Assembly: GCF_900109515.1 (NCBI RefSeq)
Contig: NZ_FOBD01000009.1
Span: forward strand, 248,001-312,000
DNA length: 64,000 nucleotides
DNA from: Paenibacillus sp. OK003
GTDB taxonomy: Bacteria > Bacillota > Bacilli > Paenibacillales > Paenibacillaceae
Direction: 5' to 3'
The notes under the pieces are model-generated. The model was not told the DNA's origin and searched no databases. It was given only the letters and a program-made list of their open reading frames with translations. Numbering within the stretch: position 1 is the stretch's first letter; each line of letters starts with the position of its first letter. Shown here piece after piece: positions 49,263 through 58,637 of the stretch. The position numbers and the translations under genes were made by a program.

Positions 49263-52064
49263 TCAGGATAATTGCTGTGCCTTCAATTTGAGATCATTTA
49301 GTATTTGCATCGCCTGAAGTGGCGTCATGTTCATTACATCAATATCTTTCATATTACGAATAAACTCCCGGGCAGGCTTGTCAAGGGCAACAACCTCCGT
49401 TTTCGGAGTTACACTTGGCTCTTCATCCCCAAAGATAGACAGTTGGACCACATCAGCATGTTTGGAGACTGACTGCTGCTTGCCATTTTGTTTTTTGTCC
49501 TGTTGTTTGCGTTCTGGAGCTTCAGGTGCAACAGCCAATTCAACAGTTTCCGCAGACTCACCTTCACGGATTAATGAGGAATGATCTGTCGGCTGGAACT
49601 CCACGCGCTGAACATCGTCATCACGTTGCTGCTTATCCCTCCCGGCAAATTCACTTCCAACCGCAACCTGAGCCGCCGCATGCTCAAAACCGTGCAGCAA
49701 GCCATTCGCCCGCTCAATGATGCTGTCTGGCAGTCCGGCAAGCCGTGCACAATAGATCCCGTAGCTGCTGCTGGCAGCCCCGGCGATCAATTTACGCAGG
49801 AAATTAACCTTGTCCCCGCTCTCCTGAACGGCCATGGAGTAATTCGCCAACTTGTCCAAACTCTCTTCCAGATGAGCAAGCTCATGGAAATGAGTTGATA
49901 CCAGCGCTTTGCACCCAATGATATCATGCACATATTCAATGACGGACTGCGCAATCGCCATTCCCTCACTGGTAGACGTTCCCCGGCCCAATTCATCAAT
50001 AATAATCAGGCTACGTGGTGTTGCTTTATCCGTCATGACCTGAATGTCGGCCATCTCCACCATAAACGTACTTTGTCCGCCGATGAGATCGTCTGCCGCA
50101 CCAATCCGTGTGAATATACGATCCATAATCGGTACTTCAGCTTGTCCTGCCGGCACAAAACAGCCGATCTGAGCCAGAATCGAAATCAGCGCCACCTGCC
50201 GCATATACGTACTTTTCCCTGCCATATTTGGACCGGTAATCAGCAGAATGCGCGCCTCTTCCTTCTGCATCGCAGTATTGTTGGCGATAAAAGCACCATC
50301 TCGCATCACCGCTTCAACTACAGGATGGCGCCCCTGTTCCACAACCAAATCGTAACCATCGGTCAATGTAGGCCGTACGAAATTGCGCTCTGCACTGATG
50401 ACGGCAAAGGATTGATACACATCAATCTCTGCGACCAGCTCAGCCAGCTTCTGCAGCCTGGCGATCTCCTGATTAAGCCGTTCCCGCAGTTCAGCGAACA
50501 AGCCGTACTCAATATCGACCATCTTGTCCTGAGCTTCCAGAATCAGCGTCTCTTTTTCTTTCAGCTCCGGTGTAATATAACGCTCAGCATTCGCAAGCGT
50601 TTGTTTCCGTTCGTAACGGCCTTCTGGCAGAGAAGCCAGGTTCGACTTGGTAATTTCAATATAGTACCCAAATACTTTGTTGTAACCAATTTTTAGCGAG
50701 CGAATACCAGTCGCTTCACGCTCTCTCGCTTCCAGTTCAGCAATCCACTGCTTGCCATTCACCGAGGCCTCCCGAAGCTCATCCAACCGCTCGTGGTATC
50801 CTTCACGAATTAAGCCGCCATCCCGCACCGACACGGGTGGTTCATCAACGATAGCCTGACCAATAGCATCGCGCAGATCACTGCAATCATCCATAATGCT
50901 AGCAATGTGCTGTAGCGTCGTGGAAGGCGAATCTGCACAATACTGACGTAGACCCGGAATTTTGTCCAGTGACAGCTTCAGTGCATTCAGATCCCGACCG
51001 TTGGCGTTACCGAAGGCAATCCGACCCACCAGGCGTTCAAGATCGTAGATGTCTTTGAGTTCTGCACGCAGATCTTCCCGCAATATAAACTGGTTATACA
51101 GCGTATCTACCGCTTCCAGACGTTCATTGATTTTTCCTTTTTGCAGCAAGGGTTTATCCACCCAACGACGCAGCATCCGGGCACCCATCGACGTCTCAGT
51201 GCGGTCCAGCAGCCAGAGCAGTGAACCTTTTTTCGAACGCTCACGTACCGTTTCCACCAGTTCCAGGTTGCGCCGAGTAAAGGGGTCCAGAATCATAAAG
51301 TGATCTGGCTCATACGTTGAAACCTGTGTCAATTGTCCAAGTGAACGTTTCTGTGTCTCACTTAAATAGGAGAACAGGCGCGCTATACAGGCTTGACGTT
51401 CAGGCTCCAGACGTGCCCATACCGCTTCGCCGAATTGCTGACGCACCAAATCTTCCTTGCTCTTCGTCCATGGTGTATACACCACAGGCCGACCGATTGG
51501 AGATGCCTGGGTAGCCACCGTATCCAGCAACGCAGCATCCCCCACCAGTTCCGAAGGTTCATAGATCCCGATCTCATCCTTGAGCCACTCTTGGGAGTAT
51601 GGAACAGAGGTCACGTAAAGCTCCCCTGTGGACAAGTCACAGGCAGCCAGTGCAAGTGTGTTCTGGTTCCCTGTCAGGCAAACCATATAGTTATTGGACT
51701 TGTCCCCCAAGGTCTTGCCTTCCATTACCGTTCCGGGTGTTATAACTCGTACAATTTCTCGCCGTACCATGCCTTTGGTTACCGTCGGATCTTCCATCTG
51801 CTCGCAGATGGCTACTTTGTATCCTTTTTCAATCAAGCGCTGTATGTAATTGTCAGCCGAATGATAAGGCACACCGCACATCGGGATTTTATCTTCTCCC
51901 CCACCTGCGCGTGCTGTTAATGTAATTTCAAGCTCACGAGAAGCATTAACTGCATCCTCAAAGAACAATTCATAGAAATCACCTAATCTAAAAAAAAGAA
52001 AAGCGTCCTGCGCTTCGGCCTTCACTTGCAAATATTGTTGAATCATTGGCGTATACTGAGCCAT
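49263..52064 (-). CDS. mutS: DNA mismatch repair protein MutS
   Basis: 933 residues. Mismatch-binding motif FFRLGDFYELFFEDA near residue 24, clamp and lever domains, ATPase with Walker A LITGPNMAGKSTYMRQVALI at about 612, QSTFMVEMADI, Walker B IIIDELGRGTSTSEGMAIA and STHFHELAHLEE. A Lys/Gln-rich linker follows before the C-terminal dimerisation tail (FIRNMKDIDVMNMTPLQAMQ). First gene of the mutS-mutL run, 21 bp before mutL. Somewhat longer than average because of the linker, otherwise typical. Confidence 0.98.
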   Translation of the reverse strand: MAQYTPMIQQYLQVKAEAQDAFLFFRLGDFYELFFEDAVNASRELEITLTARAGGGEDKIPMCGVPYHSADNYIQRLIEKGYKVAICEQMEDPTVTKGMVRREIVRVITPGTVMEGKTLGDKSNNYMVCLTGNQNTLALAACDLSTGELYVTSVPYSQEWLKDEIGIYEPSELVGDAALLDTVATQASPIGRPVVYTPWTKSKEDLVRQQFGEAVWARLEPERQACIARLFSYLSETQKRSLGQLTQVSTYEPDHFMILDPFTRRNLELVETVRERSKKGSLLWLLDRTETSMGARMLRRWVDKPLLQKGKINERLEAVDTLYNQFILREDLRAELKDIYDLERLVGRIAFGNANGRDLNALKLSLDKIPGLRQYCADSPSTTLQHIASIMDDCSDLRDAIGQAIVDEPPVSVRDGGLIREGYHERLDELREASVNGKQWIAELEAREREATGIRSLKIGYNKVFGYYIEITKSNLASLPEGRYERKQTLANAERYITPELKEKETLILEAQDKMVDIEYGLFAELRERLNQEIARLQKLAELVAEIDVYQSFAVISAERNFVRPTLTDGYDLVVEQGRHPVVEAVMRDGAFIANNTAMQKEEARILLITGPNMAGKSTYMRQVALISILAQIGCFVPAGQAEVPIMDRIFTRIGAADDLIGGQSTFMVEMADIQVMTDKATPRSLIIIDELGRGTSTSEGMAIAQSVIEYVHDIIGCKALVSTHFHELAHLEESLDKLANYSMAVQESGDKVNFLRKLIAGAASSSYGIYCARLAGLPDSIIERANGLLHGFEHAAAQVAVGSEFAGRDKQQRDDDVQRVEFQPTDHSSLIREGESAETVELAVAPEAPERKQQDKKQNGKQQSVSKHADVVQLSIFGDEEPSVTPKTEVVALDKPAREFIRNMKDIDVMNMTPLQAMQILNDLKLKAQQLS

Positions 52065-52124
52065 GAGTATCCTCCATCCGTTCCAATGTTGTCAGGAAGA
52101 GAAGCTGTCCCGAAAGGAGCAATA

Positions 52125-52158
52125 AGGCGGTCAGGCACCTTATTCGTGCCACCGCCTC
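52125..52158. terminator. Hairpin between the ligase-like gene and mutS
   Basis: Minus strand AGGCGGTGGCAC pairs with GTGCCTGACCGCCT and is followed by TATTG. It could terminate the COOH-NH2-ligase-like transcript ahead of mutS; the T-run is weak. Confidence 0.4.
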
Positions 52159-52263
52159 ATGTTTCGGCATCCGCCGCTTCCCTCAAAGGTTGCTGTTCCA
52201 TTTCTTCCATAACGATGATCAAAATCGACTTATTTCTCATTATACCAAAAAAGTGCCCAATCT

Positions 52264-53514
52264 TCATGAACCTGCGCGAATATTCCAGAGTTTGCGTATA
52301 TCCCGACTCTCGTCCCATGTCCTGCCCTGTCTTAGCTGGTTAATTAATGGAGCGGCGTAGCGTTCATAACGCTCATAACCATCCATTTGGGTCAGATCAT
52401 CCAGTAATGCCGGAATATGCGCCTGCATGACCTCACGGTTTCCTTCATAAAAGGCAGTATGAATTGCCGCCTCTCCCAAAGGACGTTGACGCAGCTGATG
52501 ATAACCTCTCGCGATAAGACCAGCTAGAGCAACAACACCTTTGGCAACCAGAGGAGATACCAGAAAACTGGGTAACGTGCGGTATTCGAATCCTCCGTAA
52601 GATTTCAGTCGAAAATCACCCAATGCTCCATAACGTGGACGCCTGCCTGATCCTCGTGGATCCTGAAGAACGGCAAGCGGCAGCGCCAGATAATTGTCAA
52701 GTGCACGCAGCAGCTCCCCGTTTAGTGTAACGCCACTGAAATGAACATGTCCGCCGAGTGGCAAGCCGCGCTGGGGCATTCCCCCTGCCTGCCAGATCAG
52801 CGAGTGATCACTAATACTACGAGATGCGGCCGCAAAAGCTCTCATCAGATGAGCCAGCAGTTCGCGCGGCTCAGAGCTGGGGGCGGGTCGCAGTTCGGCT
52901 ACCGGATATATCCGTCGTCCACCGATCGTCACGGAATCACAGCCGGCTACGCCTGTTCGTTCGAGGAATCTGGAGGCGGGCACGATTTTGGATTCTGGCA
53001 TCTGCACAAGTAGGAATTCGGGGTCCATTCCAAGGATGGGGGCTGCATTACGAAGCCGCTCTTCATCCAGTTCGGACTGAAGCTGTTTCCAGCCTGCACG
53101 GTACATGGCAGAGAGATCCGTCATGCCCTTCCATGGCCTTGGGTCAATGGAGATGACAGAACAACCGCTCTTTCCTGACGCTTCCAGTCTTACAGCGCCG
53201 TGATCCAGTCCAACCGTATACAATGTTTTGGTGGCAAGCCGTTCAATACGTTTGAATAACGTTGATGCCGCTTCACGATCCAGCACACTTTCTTGCGCTC
53301 CACCCATGCCACTGGTGTCCCTACGTTTGATGCGAATCGCTTGCAGACAGCATATCTCCACATCGTAACGTACTCGCAGTCCCAACTCCCGGTCACGCCT
53401 GCCCTGCGATGCCAGCACTTCAATCCCGGATCGTTTCAGGCGATCTGCCCGTTCACGAGGGAGCATGCGTTCATATCGGCGCACCGCCTCCTCGGCCTCA
53501 TCTATCACATTCAT
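52264..53514 (-). CDS. Putative COOH-NH2 ligase (phiEco32-like amidoligase, type 2)
   Basis: 416 residues. The C-terminal 270 residues match the ATP-grasp-like amidoligase group: GMDPEFLLVQMPE at about 165, YPVAELRPAPSSEP, GGMPQRGLPLGGHVHFSG, PRYGALGDFRLKSYGGFEYR and LPSFLVSP. These enzymes are predicted to form amide bonds between a carboxylate and an amine and occur in phages and in Paenibacillus/Bacillus genomes. Function here is unproven. Lying directly downstream of cotE, it could modify a spore-surface peptide, but this is only inference from position. Reading frame and start (SD GGAGGGACAGG) are good. Confidence 0.8.
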   Translation of the reverse strand: MNVIDEAEEAVRRYERMLPRERADRLKRSGIEVLASQGRRDRELGLRVRYDVEICCLQAIRIKRRDTSGMGGAQESVLDREAASTLFKRIERLATKTLYTVGLDHGAVRLEASGKSGCSVISIDPRPWKGMTDLSAMYRAGWKQLQSELDEERLRNAAPILGMDPEFLLVQMPESKIVPASRFLERTGVAGCDSVTIGGRRIYPVAELRPAPSSEPRELLAHLMRAFAAASRSISDHSLIWQAGGMPQRGLPLGGHVHFSGVTLNGELLRALDNYLALPLAVLQDPRGSGRRPRYGALGDFRLKSYGGFEYRTLPSFLVSPLVAKGVVALAGLIARGYHQLRQRPLGEAAIHTAFYEGNREVMQAHIPALLDDLTQMDGYERYERYAAPLINQLRQGRTWDESRDIRKLWNIRAGS

Positions 53515-53545
53515 CCTGTCCCTCCTCCCAATTCTCGCCCAAAAT

Positions 53546-53570
53546 GAAAAAAGAGGGCTTACGCCCTCTT
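53546..53570 (-). terminator. cotE terminator
   Basis: AAGAGGGCGTAAGCCCTCTT forms a near-perfect stem on the minus strand and is followed by TTTTC. It lies about 55 bp after the cotE stop. Confidence 0.85.
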
Positions 53571-53626
53571 CACTGCCGCTTGCGGCGCATATGATACCTT
53601 AAGTTTATGAATCCAGATCGCTGAGC

Positions 53627-54187
53627 CTACAGCTCATCGTCAAGCAGGTCGGGATCGAGATCGTCATAATCTCCATCACCACTACCGAAGTCATAATCCT
53701 TGTCTTCGTAATCTCCACAGCCATCCGTGCACACTTTCACACAAACTTTGGTCTCGGCGACCAGTTCAACAGCGAATTCCCGTTCTACCCGGATAATTAC
53801 GCTGCCTCCACCTGCCGACACCGTGGCTTCCACACAGCTCGGTTCCTGCGTTGCATCCGCAGATACCTCTACAGTGGCGGCCCGGTGTTTCGGGTCCAGA
53901 TAGGACAAAGGCACATGTTCTACATACGACACCGTTTCTTTGGCTACATCCGTCTGTGAATTTTTGTCATAGGAATACCAAATGTTGATATCGTAAGTAC
54001 CAATAACTTCAATTCCGTCCCCCGCTGATACGGCTTCATATTGGTGGTTGATAATCCAAGCCCCCAAAATACTGGTCGGACCATGTGGCGGAGTCACGGT
54101 ATGTGTTACGGTAGAGAACTTACGACCTTTCCCGCAGATCGCCTTCGTGATGATCTCTCTACATTGATGTTTATGACTCAATGACAT
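53627..54187 (-). CDS. cotE: Outer spore coat morphogenetic protein CotE
   Basis: 186 residues from the ATG at 54187, set by GGAGGAGG seven bases upstream. Family blocks: CREIITKAICGKGRKFS at the N-terminus, then HGPTSILGAWIINHQYEAVS and IEVIGTYDINIWYSYDKNSQ. The middle is beta-rich (VEHVPLSYLD, VSADATQEP), followed by FAVELVAETKVCVKVCTDGC and a highly acidic Asp/Tyr tail (DYEDKDYDF). CotE assembles the outer coat on mother-cell side surfaces. Position close to mutS is conserved in Bacillus and Paenibacillus. Secure call. Confidence 0.95.
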   Translation of the reverse strand: MSLSHKHQCREIITKAICGKGRKFSTVTHTVTPPHGPTSILGAWIINHQYEAVSAGDGIEVIGTYDINIWYSYDKNSQTDVAKETVSYVEHVPLSYLDPKHRAATVEVSADATQEPSCVEATVSAGGGSVIIRVEREFAVELVAETKVCVKVCTDGCGDYEDKDYDFGSGDGDYDDLDPDLLDDEL

Positions 54188-54262
54188 CTTTAAACCTCCT
54201 CCATACAATCATTCTTTACAAGTGTATGCAGGGCATCCGTCTAGGGTGACAACTATTTTCTA

Positions 54263-55240
54263 TTATTCATTTGTAGATTGGGACCGGTCCGATACCGGAG
54301 ACGGAGCTTTGTCCTTCTTGGCTATTTTCAGATACAGCGCGAGTTCCCGGCACAGCTGGAGAATAGCGGAACGAATCTCGAATTCTTCCCTTGTATCCGG
54401 CAACTCCATTCGCTTGAATTCTTCTTGCACATCTGCGAGAAGTTTTTCTGTACGTCCGGTATAAGATTCAGTGAGTACATCCTGACTGAGCTGGTCGAAC
54501 AGCTCTGATACCATTTCCGCATGCGGCATCTTATGATAGATCTGGGATACCAAATGCATCATATGCTGGATGGAATCCAATTGCGTTTTGCGCATATAAA
54601 AGTAAACACTCCATCCCTCATTCGGGTGGATGACCTGATTCTCCAATGAACGTTTGGCCGCTTCAATGCCGCCCAGTACAGCCTTGTCGGCTTCGATGAG
54701 CTCTTTCCCTGCCCATACTTCATTCGGATTGCGCAGCGTGGCTGCAAACTCCTTGAAGATAACCGAGAATAACTCATCAATTCTTTTGCGAATACGCAGC
54801 ATCTGCGGGTCCGCAGCCGGCATATAGGCCAGATTGACAACCATCGCTGAACCGAGACCAATCAACAGTAGTCCAATTTGGATCAAAACCACCTGTACGT
54901 CCATTTCACCGCCGCTAAATACCCGGAACACCACGACAGAACCCGTCACAATGCCTTCCTTGAACCCGGCTCGAACGATAACCGGAAATGCAATCAGTAT
55001 GTAGACCGCCAGTACCCAATAATGGAAGCCAAGAAAGTGAAAAAGTACACTTGCAAATAAAAGCCCCACTACGGAAGCGAAAAATCTCGCAGATATGGTG
55101 CGAATACTTCTTTTTCGTGTCACATCAACGCCAAGAATGGCTAACAAACCCGCTGATGTTGGTCCGGGCAAGCCGCACCAGTCCGCAATCAGCACGGCCA
55201 TCAGCGCGGCTATTGCGGTTTTAATTACCCTAAAACCCAT
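54263..55240 (-). CDS. yqjA: YqjA-like FUSC/aromatic-acid-exporter family membrane protein
   Basis: 325 residues. N-terminal half with four to six transmembrane helices (about 5-150: VIKTAIAALMAVLIADWCGL, VGLLFASVLFHFLGFHYWVL and others), and a C-terminal soluble helical domain (about 160-325, LRIRKRIDELFSVIFKEF). This is the DUF939/ArAE_1 plan of B. subtilis YqjA. FUSC-type proteins are proposed efflux pumps of aromatic acids, but for YqjA no substrate is established. Ribosome site GAGAGGGAATG. Single-gene unit divergent from nothing nearby; the upstream region holds a palindrome at 55455-55478. Confidence 0.85.
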   Translation of the reverse strand: MGFRVIKTAIAALMAVLIADWCGLPGPTSAGLLAILGVDVTRKRSIRTISARFFASVVGLLFASVLFHFLGFHYWVLAVYILIAFPVIVRAGFKEGIVTGSVVVFRVFSGGEMDVQVVLIQIGLLLIGLGSAMVVNLAYMPAADPQMLRIRKRIDELFSVIFKEFAATLRNPNEVWAGKELIEADKAVLGGIEAAKRSLENQVIHPNEGWSVYFYMRKTQLDSIQHMMHLVSQIYHKMPHAEMVSELFDQLSQDVLTESYTGRTEKLLADVQEEFKRMELPDTREEFEIRSAILQLCRELALYLKIAKKDKAPSPVSDRSQSTNE

Positions 55241-55693
55241 CTAACATTCCCTCTCCTCTAAGCTGCAAAATGTAAAAGCTAGCGAGCCATGCCTAACCAG
55301 GTGAACGTTTGTCCAATGCCTGACAGCGTGTACTGTCTTATATCATATTCCTAGTATTACACATCCTGCCAAAAACCATTTCTTCTCTAATCAAAAGAAT
55401 TATTCTGGAAGAACTGCATCTCGCATTTCGCTGCTACACTCATAAACGGGATCAACCGACATGCATATACATGTCGGTCACAATAACGCGCACCGGATGA
55501 GGGACGCTGGCAATTTGATTGATGCGACAGAAGCCTCTAGGCCCTCTTCTCCAATCGTCGCATTCATTCCGGACTGCACGGAATATTCGTATTAGTATGG
55601 TACTTGATTTTGCGGGTTTGGGCAACGTGACACCTCTTGTGAAATTGTATACATATCATGAAACATTCTCTTTTACACGCATGCTTTGCAAAA
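55241..55693. other. Intergenic stretch with a possible short frame
   Basis: About 450 bp between yqjA and the ABC permease. A TTG-initiated minus-strand frame (near 55635 down to 55463, 57 codons, AGAGGTG before the TTG) contains VRNECDDWRRGPRGFCRINQ and ends inside the palindrome below; it is Arg-rich and unsupported by any family. No other feature recognised. Confidence 0.3.
55455..55478. promoter_or_regulatory. Operator-like palindrome ACCGACATG-N6-CATGTCGGT
   Basis: Two exact 9-bp arms around CATATA, 24 bp in all. It is in an intergenic region about 215 bp upstream of the yqjA start and 215 bp downstream of the ABC permease stop. The form suits a TetR-type dimer site, but no such regulator is encoded in this window. 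Confidence 0.5.
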
Positions 55694-56527
55694 TCATCTG
55701 CGCCCTGCCAGCAACTTGCGTTCTACATATACAACGAGCTGGTACATCGCTGTGGCTACTGCCGCAATAATCAACAGGCTCGATAAAACAAGGGTAAAGT
55801 TGAACACTTGAAATCCGTAGATGATTAGATAGCCCAATCCCTGCTTGGCGACCAAAAATTCACCCACAATTACACCGACCCAGGCCATGCCCACGTTTAC
55901 TTTTAAGGTAGAGACAATGGCAGGAAAGGAAGCGGGCAATACGACTTTGCTGAAAATCTCGGAGCGATCACCACCAAACGTACGGATAACCTTAATATAG
56001 TTCTGATCTACTTCATTAAAGCTGTTATACACGACAAGTGTAGTAATAATGACTGTGATAGACAAAGTCGTCATGACAATGGCCGTAAATCCTGCACCAA
56101 ACATGACGATAAAGATTGGACCCAGCGCTACTTTGGGCATGCTGTTGAACACAACCATATAAGGATCAAGCACTTTGGACAAAAAAGGAGACCACCAGAT
56201 CAGAACCGCAAGCAGTGTTCCGACGAGTGTCCCCAGCAAAAAGCCGACTGCCGTTTCCCCTACGGTTACCCCAACATGCGCCCATAGTTCTCCACTGACG
56301 ATGTCCTTCCAGATCTGATTGAAAATTTTGCTGGGATAACTGAACAAAAGCACATCAATCCAGCGCAGCCTTCCCGCCAGTTCCCACAGCAAAAACATAA
56401 ACACCAACATGGACAGCTGCACCGCCAGCACTTTATGTCGCCATCTGGCAACCTGCTGAATATGACTTTGGTGCAGCTGTCTCATCCAATCATCACGCAT
56501 TTCCTGCTTCTGGTTCGTCTGATTCAC
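55694..56527 (-). CDS. ABC importer permease (NitT/TauT type)
   Basis: 277 residues with about six transmembrane helices and the BPD permease signature around GGDRSEIFSKVVLPASFPAI (EAA-G loop contact site). Also PYMVVFNSMPKVALGPIFIV, typical of SsuC/TauC/ThiX-type permeases. It moves a small solute inward together with the ATPase and lipoprotein encoded upstream. Start overlaps the ATPase stop by four bases. Substrate is not evident: aliphatic sulfonates, nitrate-like anions, taurine or thiamine precursors are all handled by this family. Confidence 0.92.
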   Translation of the reverse strand: MNQTNQKQEMRDDWMRQLHQSHIQQVARWRHKVLAVQLSMLVFMFLLWELAGRLRWIDVLLFSYPSKIFNQIWKDIVSGELWAHVGVTVGETAVGFLLGTLVGTLLAVLIWWSPFLSKVLDPYMVVFNSMPKVALGPIFIVMFGAGFTAIVMTTLSITVIITTLVVYNSFNEVDQNYIKVIRTFGGDRSEIFSKVVLPASFPAIVSTLKVNVGMAWVGVIVGEFLVAKQGLGYLIIYGFQVFNFTLVLSSLLIIAAVATAMYQLVVYVERKLLAGRR

Positions 56528-57318
56528 CCGTTCTTCTCACCTCCTCCGGACTGATCCAGTTCACTCCATAACGCCTGAAACAGCTCATTGAACCCTGGCT
56601 GCTCCCTCGCGTGAAAAGGCTGTGCGTTCCGCAGATCTTCAGGAATGATAAACTGCTTCCGAATGCGACCCGGATTACGATCAAGCACGATGACGCGGTC
56701 ACTGACGGCAATAGCTTCCGACAAATCATGGGTAACAAGCACCGAGGTTTTGCCGGATTTCTTCAATGTTTCCGAGACCAGATCCTCCAGCTGCAGCTTG
56801 GTTTGATAATCGAGTGCGGAAAAGGGTTCATCCAGCAACAGTATTCCCGGATCCGTAGCTAGTGTACGTACCAAAGCCACCCGTTGCCTCATGCCCCCGG
56901 ATAACTCGGAAGGATACTGACTTTCGGTGCCAGCTAGACCCATACCTGCCAGCAGCTCACGCGTACGCGCACGACTCTGTTCATTGAGCGCACCTGTCAG
57001 TTCAAGTCCGATCAGGGCATTATCCAAAATGGTACGCCATGGAAACAGATAATCCTGTTGCAGCATATAGCCTATCTGGGCAGACGGACCTTCGATGCGT
57101 TTTCCTTTAACTTTGACCTCGCCTGCGGTCGGTGTGAGCAGCCCGGCGATGATCGACAGCAATGTCGTTTTACCACATCCACTTGGGCCGACAAGACTAA
57201 CGAACTCTCCTTGCTCGATCTGAAGATTCAAATTTTCGATAACCAGTGATGCTTCGCGCTCGCTGACATAGACTTGCGAAATCCCTTCCAGTCTAATCAC
57301 CGTTTCGGATTCAGGCAT
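56524..57318 (-). CDS. ABC importer ATPase (NitT/TauT type)
   Basis: 264 residues. Walker A VGPSGCGKTTLLSIIAG at about 42-58, Q-loop MLQQDYLFPWRTILDNALIG, signature LSGGMRQRVALVRTLATDPG, Walker B ILLLDEPFSALD and H-loop VLVTHDLSEAIAVSD. Belongs to the SsuB/TauB/ThiZ group (short QDYLFPW Q-loop, YQ-K-QLEDLV). Lies between the lipoprotein and permease genes; 30 bp gap to the first and 4-bp overlap with the second, one operon. Confidence 0.93.
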   Translation of the reverse strand: MPESETVIRLEGISQVYVSEREASLVIENLNLQIEQGEFVSLVGPSGCGKTTLLSIIAGLLTPTAGEVKVKGKRIEGPSAQIGYMLQQDYLFPWRTILDNALIGLELTGALNEQSRARTRELLAGMGLAGTESQYPSELSGGMRQRVALVRTLATDPGILLLDEPFSALDYQTKLQLEDLVSETLKKSGKTSVLVTHDLSEAIAVSDRVIVLDRNPGRIRKQFIIPEDLRNAQPFHAREQPGFNELFQALWSELDQSGGGEKNG

Positions 57319-57348
57319 ACATGCTCACGTCCTTTCCTGAATACCTGG

Positions 57349-58353
57349 TTACTTCGCTGATGCTGCTTGTTGTGCATAGGAATTATCGACAATCGTTTGA
57401 GAATCCACACGCTGTTTCAGTTCTCCCGCAGCACTCATGACGTCCAGCAAGTTATTCCATTCGTCCTCATCAATGATTGGATCGGTGGCATATGTGCCCT
57501 GTTCCTTGTAACGGTTCACACTGCTTACCAGAATGGCTGGATCAATATCTTTGAAATAAGGCTTGATGACTTCAGCGATCTCTTCAGCGGTGTGGGAATC
57601 CACCCATGCTTGTGCTTTGTGCAAGCCGTTAGTGAACTTCTGTACGATGTCTTTGTTGTCATTGATATAGCTTTGTTTGGTCATGAAGACCGTATAAGGC
57701 AGATGACCACTTTCCGTTCCGAACGAGGCTACAACCTTGCCGCGACCCTCTTTCTCAAAAATGGACGCCTGAGGTTCAAACAGCTGCACGTAATCCCCCG
57801 TACCTGAAGCAAATGCAGAAGCGATGTTGGCAAAATCCACATTTTGGATCAATTCCAGATCATTCTGCGGATCAATGCCATGTTTTTTCAGCGTAAATTC
57901 GCCTGCCATTTGAGGCATGCCGCCTTTTCTTTGTCCCAGAAATGTACTCTGTTTCAGTTGAACCCAATTGAAGTTGCCTTCGGGATTGCGGGCAAACAGA
58001 AACGTTCCATCCGTCTGTGTAAGCTGGGCAAAGTTAATGACCGGATCTTCTGCGCCTTGTTGATAGACATAAATAGACGTCTCTGCTCCGACCAATGCGA
58101 TATCTACTGAGCCTGCAAGCAATGCAGCCATCGTTTTGTCTCCGCCAGCCGTCGTCTGAATGTCCACTTCAAGCCCCTGTTCCTTAAAAAAACCTTGGGC
58201 CACGGCCACATACTCAGGTGCGTAAAACACAGAACGTGTGACCTCACCAATCGTAATTTTGGTTTCATCCTTATCTTTATTGCAGCTGGTGAGAGCTACT
58301 ATGATAATGAGCAAAATGACGATGGCCCGGATGAACCAGGGCGTATATTTCAT
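57349..58353 (-). CDS. ABC importer substrate-binding lipoprotein (NMT1/SsuA-like)
   Basis: 334 residues from the ATG at 58353 (AAGGAGGG upstream; a GTG at 58371 is the other choice). Signal with lipobox LTSC (Cys at about 24), then TIGEVTRSVFYAPEYVAVAQ and GFFKEQGLEVDIQTTAGGDK, the start of the NMT1/SsuA-type binding fold, with SVDIALVGAETSIYVYQQG. Mature protein is membrane-anchored outside and feeds the permease encoded downstream. First gene of the operon. No TPP or S-box riboswitch was recognised in its leader, so the substrate stays open. Confidence 0.92.
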   Translation of the reverse strand: MKYTPWFIRAIVILLIIIVALTSCNKDKDETKITIGEVTRSVFYAPEYVAVAQGFFKEQGLEVDIQTTAGGDKTMAALLAGSVDIALVGAETSIYVYQQGAEDPVINFAQLTQTDGTFLFARNPEGNFNWVQLKQSTFLGQRKGGMPQMAGEFTLKKHGIDPQNDLELIQNVDFANIASAFASGTGDYVQLFEPQASIFEKEGRGKVVASFGTESGHLPYTVFMTKQSYINDNKDIVQKFTNGLHKAQAWVDSHTAEEIAEVIKPYFKDIDPAILVSSVNRYKEQGTYATDPIIDEDEWNNLLDVMSAAGELKQRVDSQTIVDNSYAQQAASAK

Positions 58354-58524
58354 GATATTTCCCTCCTTCACTGGTTTCAGCTGTTCTCTCTACTATGGAT
58401 ATGCTGATGCCCAGCAAAAGGTTAAGAACATTATTTCAGGCGTATGTAACAGCATCCAGTTATAACAGTCCGATTTGGACGTATATGACCTACTACAACT
58501 GCTACAAGTACCAATGGAACATAG

Positions 58525-58560
58525 AAAGGTGACCCCTGTAGGAACAGAGATCACCTTCTT
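58525..58560 (-). terminator. Terminator of the AT-rich ABC/NRPS-like operon
   Basis: GAAGGTGATC pairs with GGGGTCACCTTTC around a 15-base loop on the minus strand, followed by TATGTT. It lies about 80 bp after the stop of the ABC-2 permease and before the lipoprotein operon promoter. Confidence 0.55.
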
Positions 58561-58637
58561 CAAGCAGTATATATCTTATTCAAAAATGTCCGTGACTGAG
58601 TGTTCAGTTTAGTTTGCTTTCTCCGATAAACTAATTA

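Noticed and set aside
49926..50696. 256-residue plus-strand frame
   Set aside because: Antisense to mutS.
55463..55635. 57-codon TTG-initiated minus-strand frame
   Set aside because: Arg-rich with no known family, and its end lies within a palindrome; not enough support to call a gene.
58354..58524. Riboswitch in the leader of the ABC lipoprotein operon
   Set aside because: No thi-box, S-box or other conserved core was recognised.
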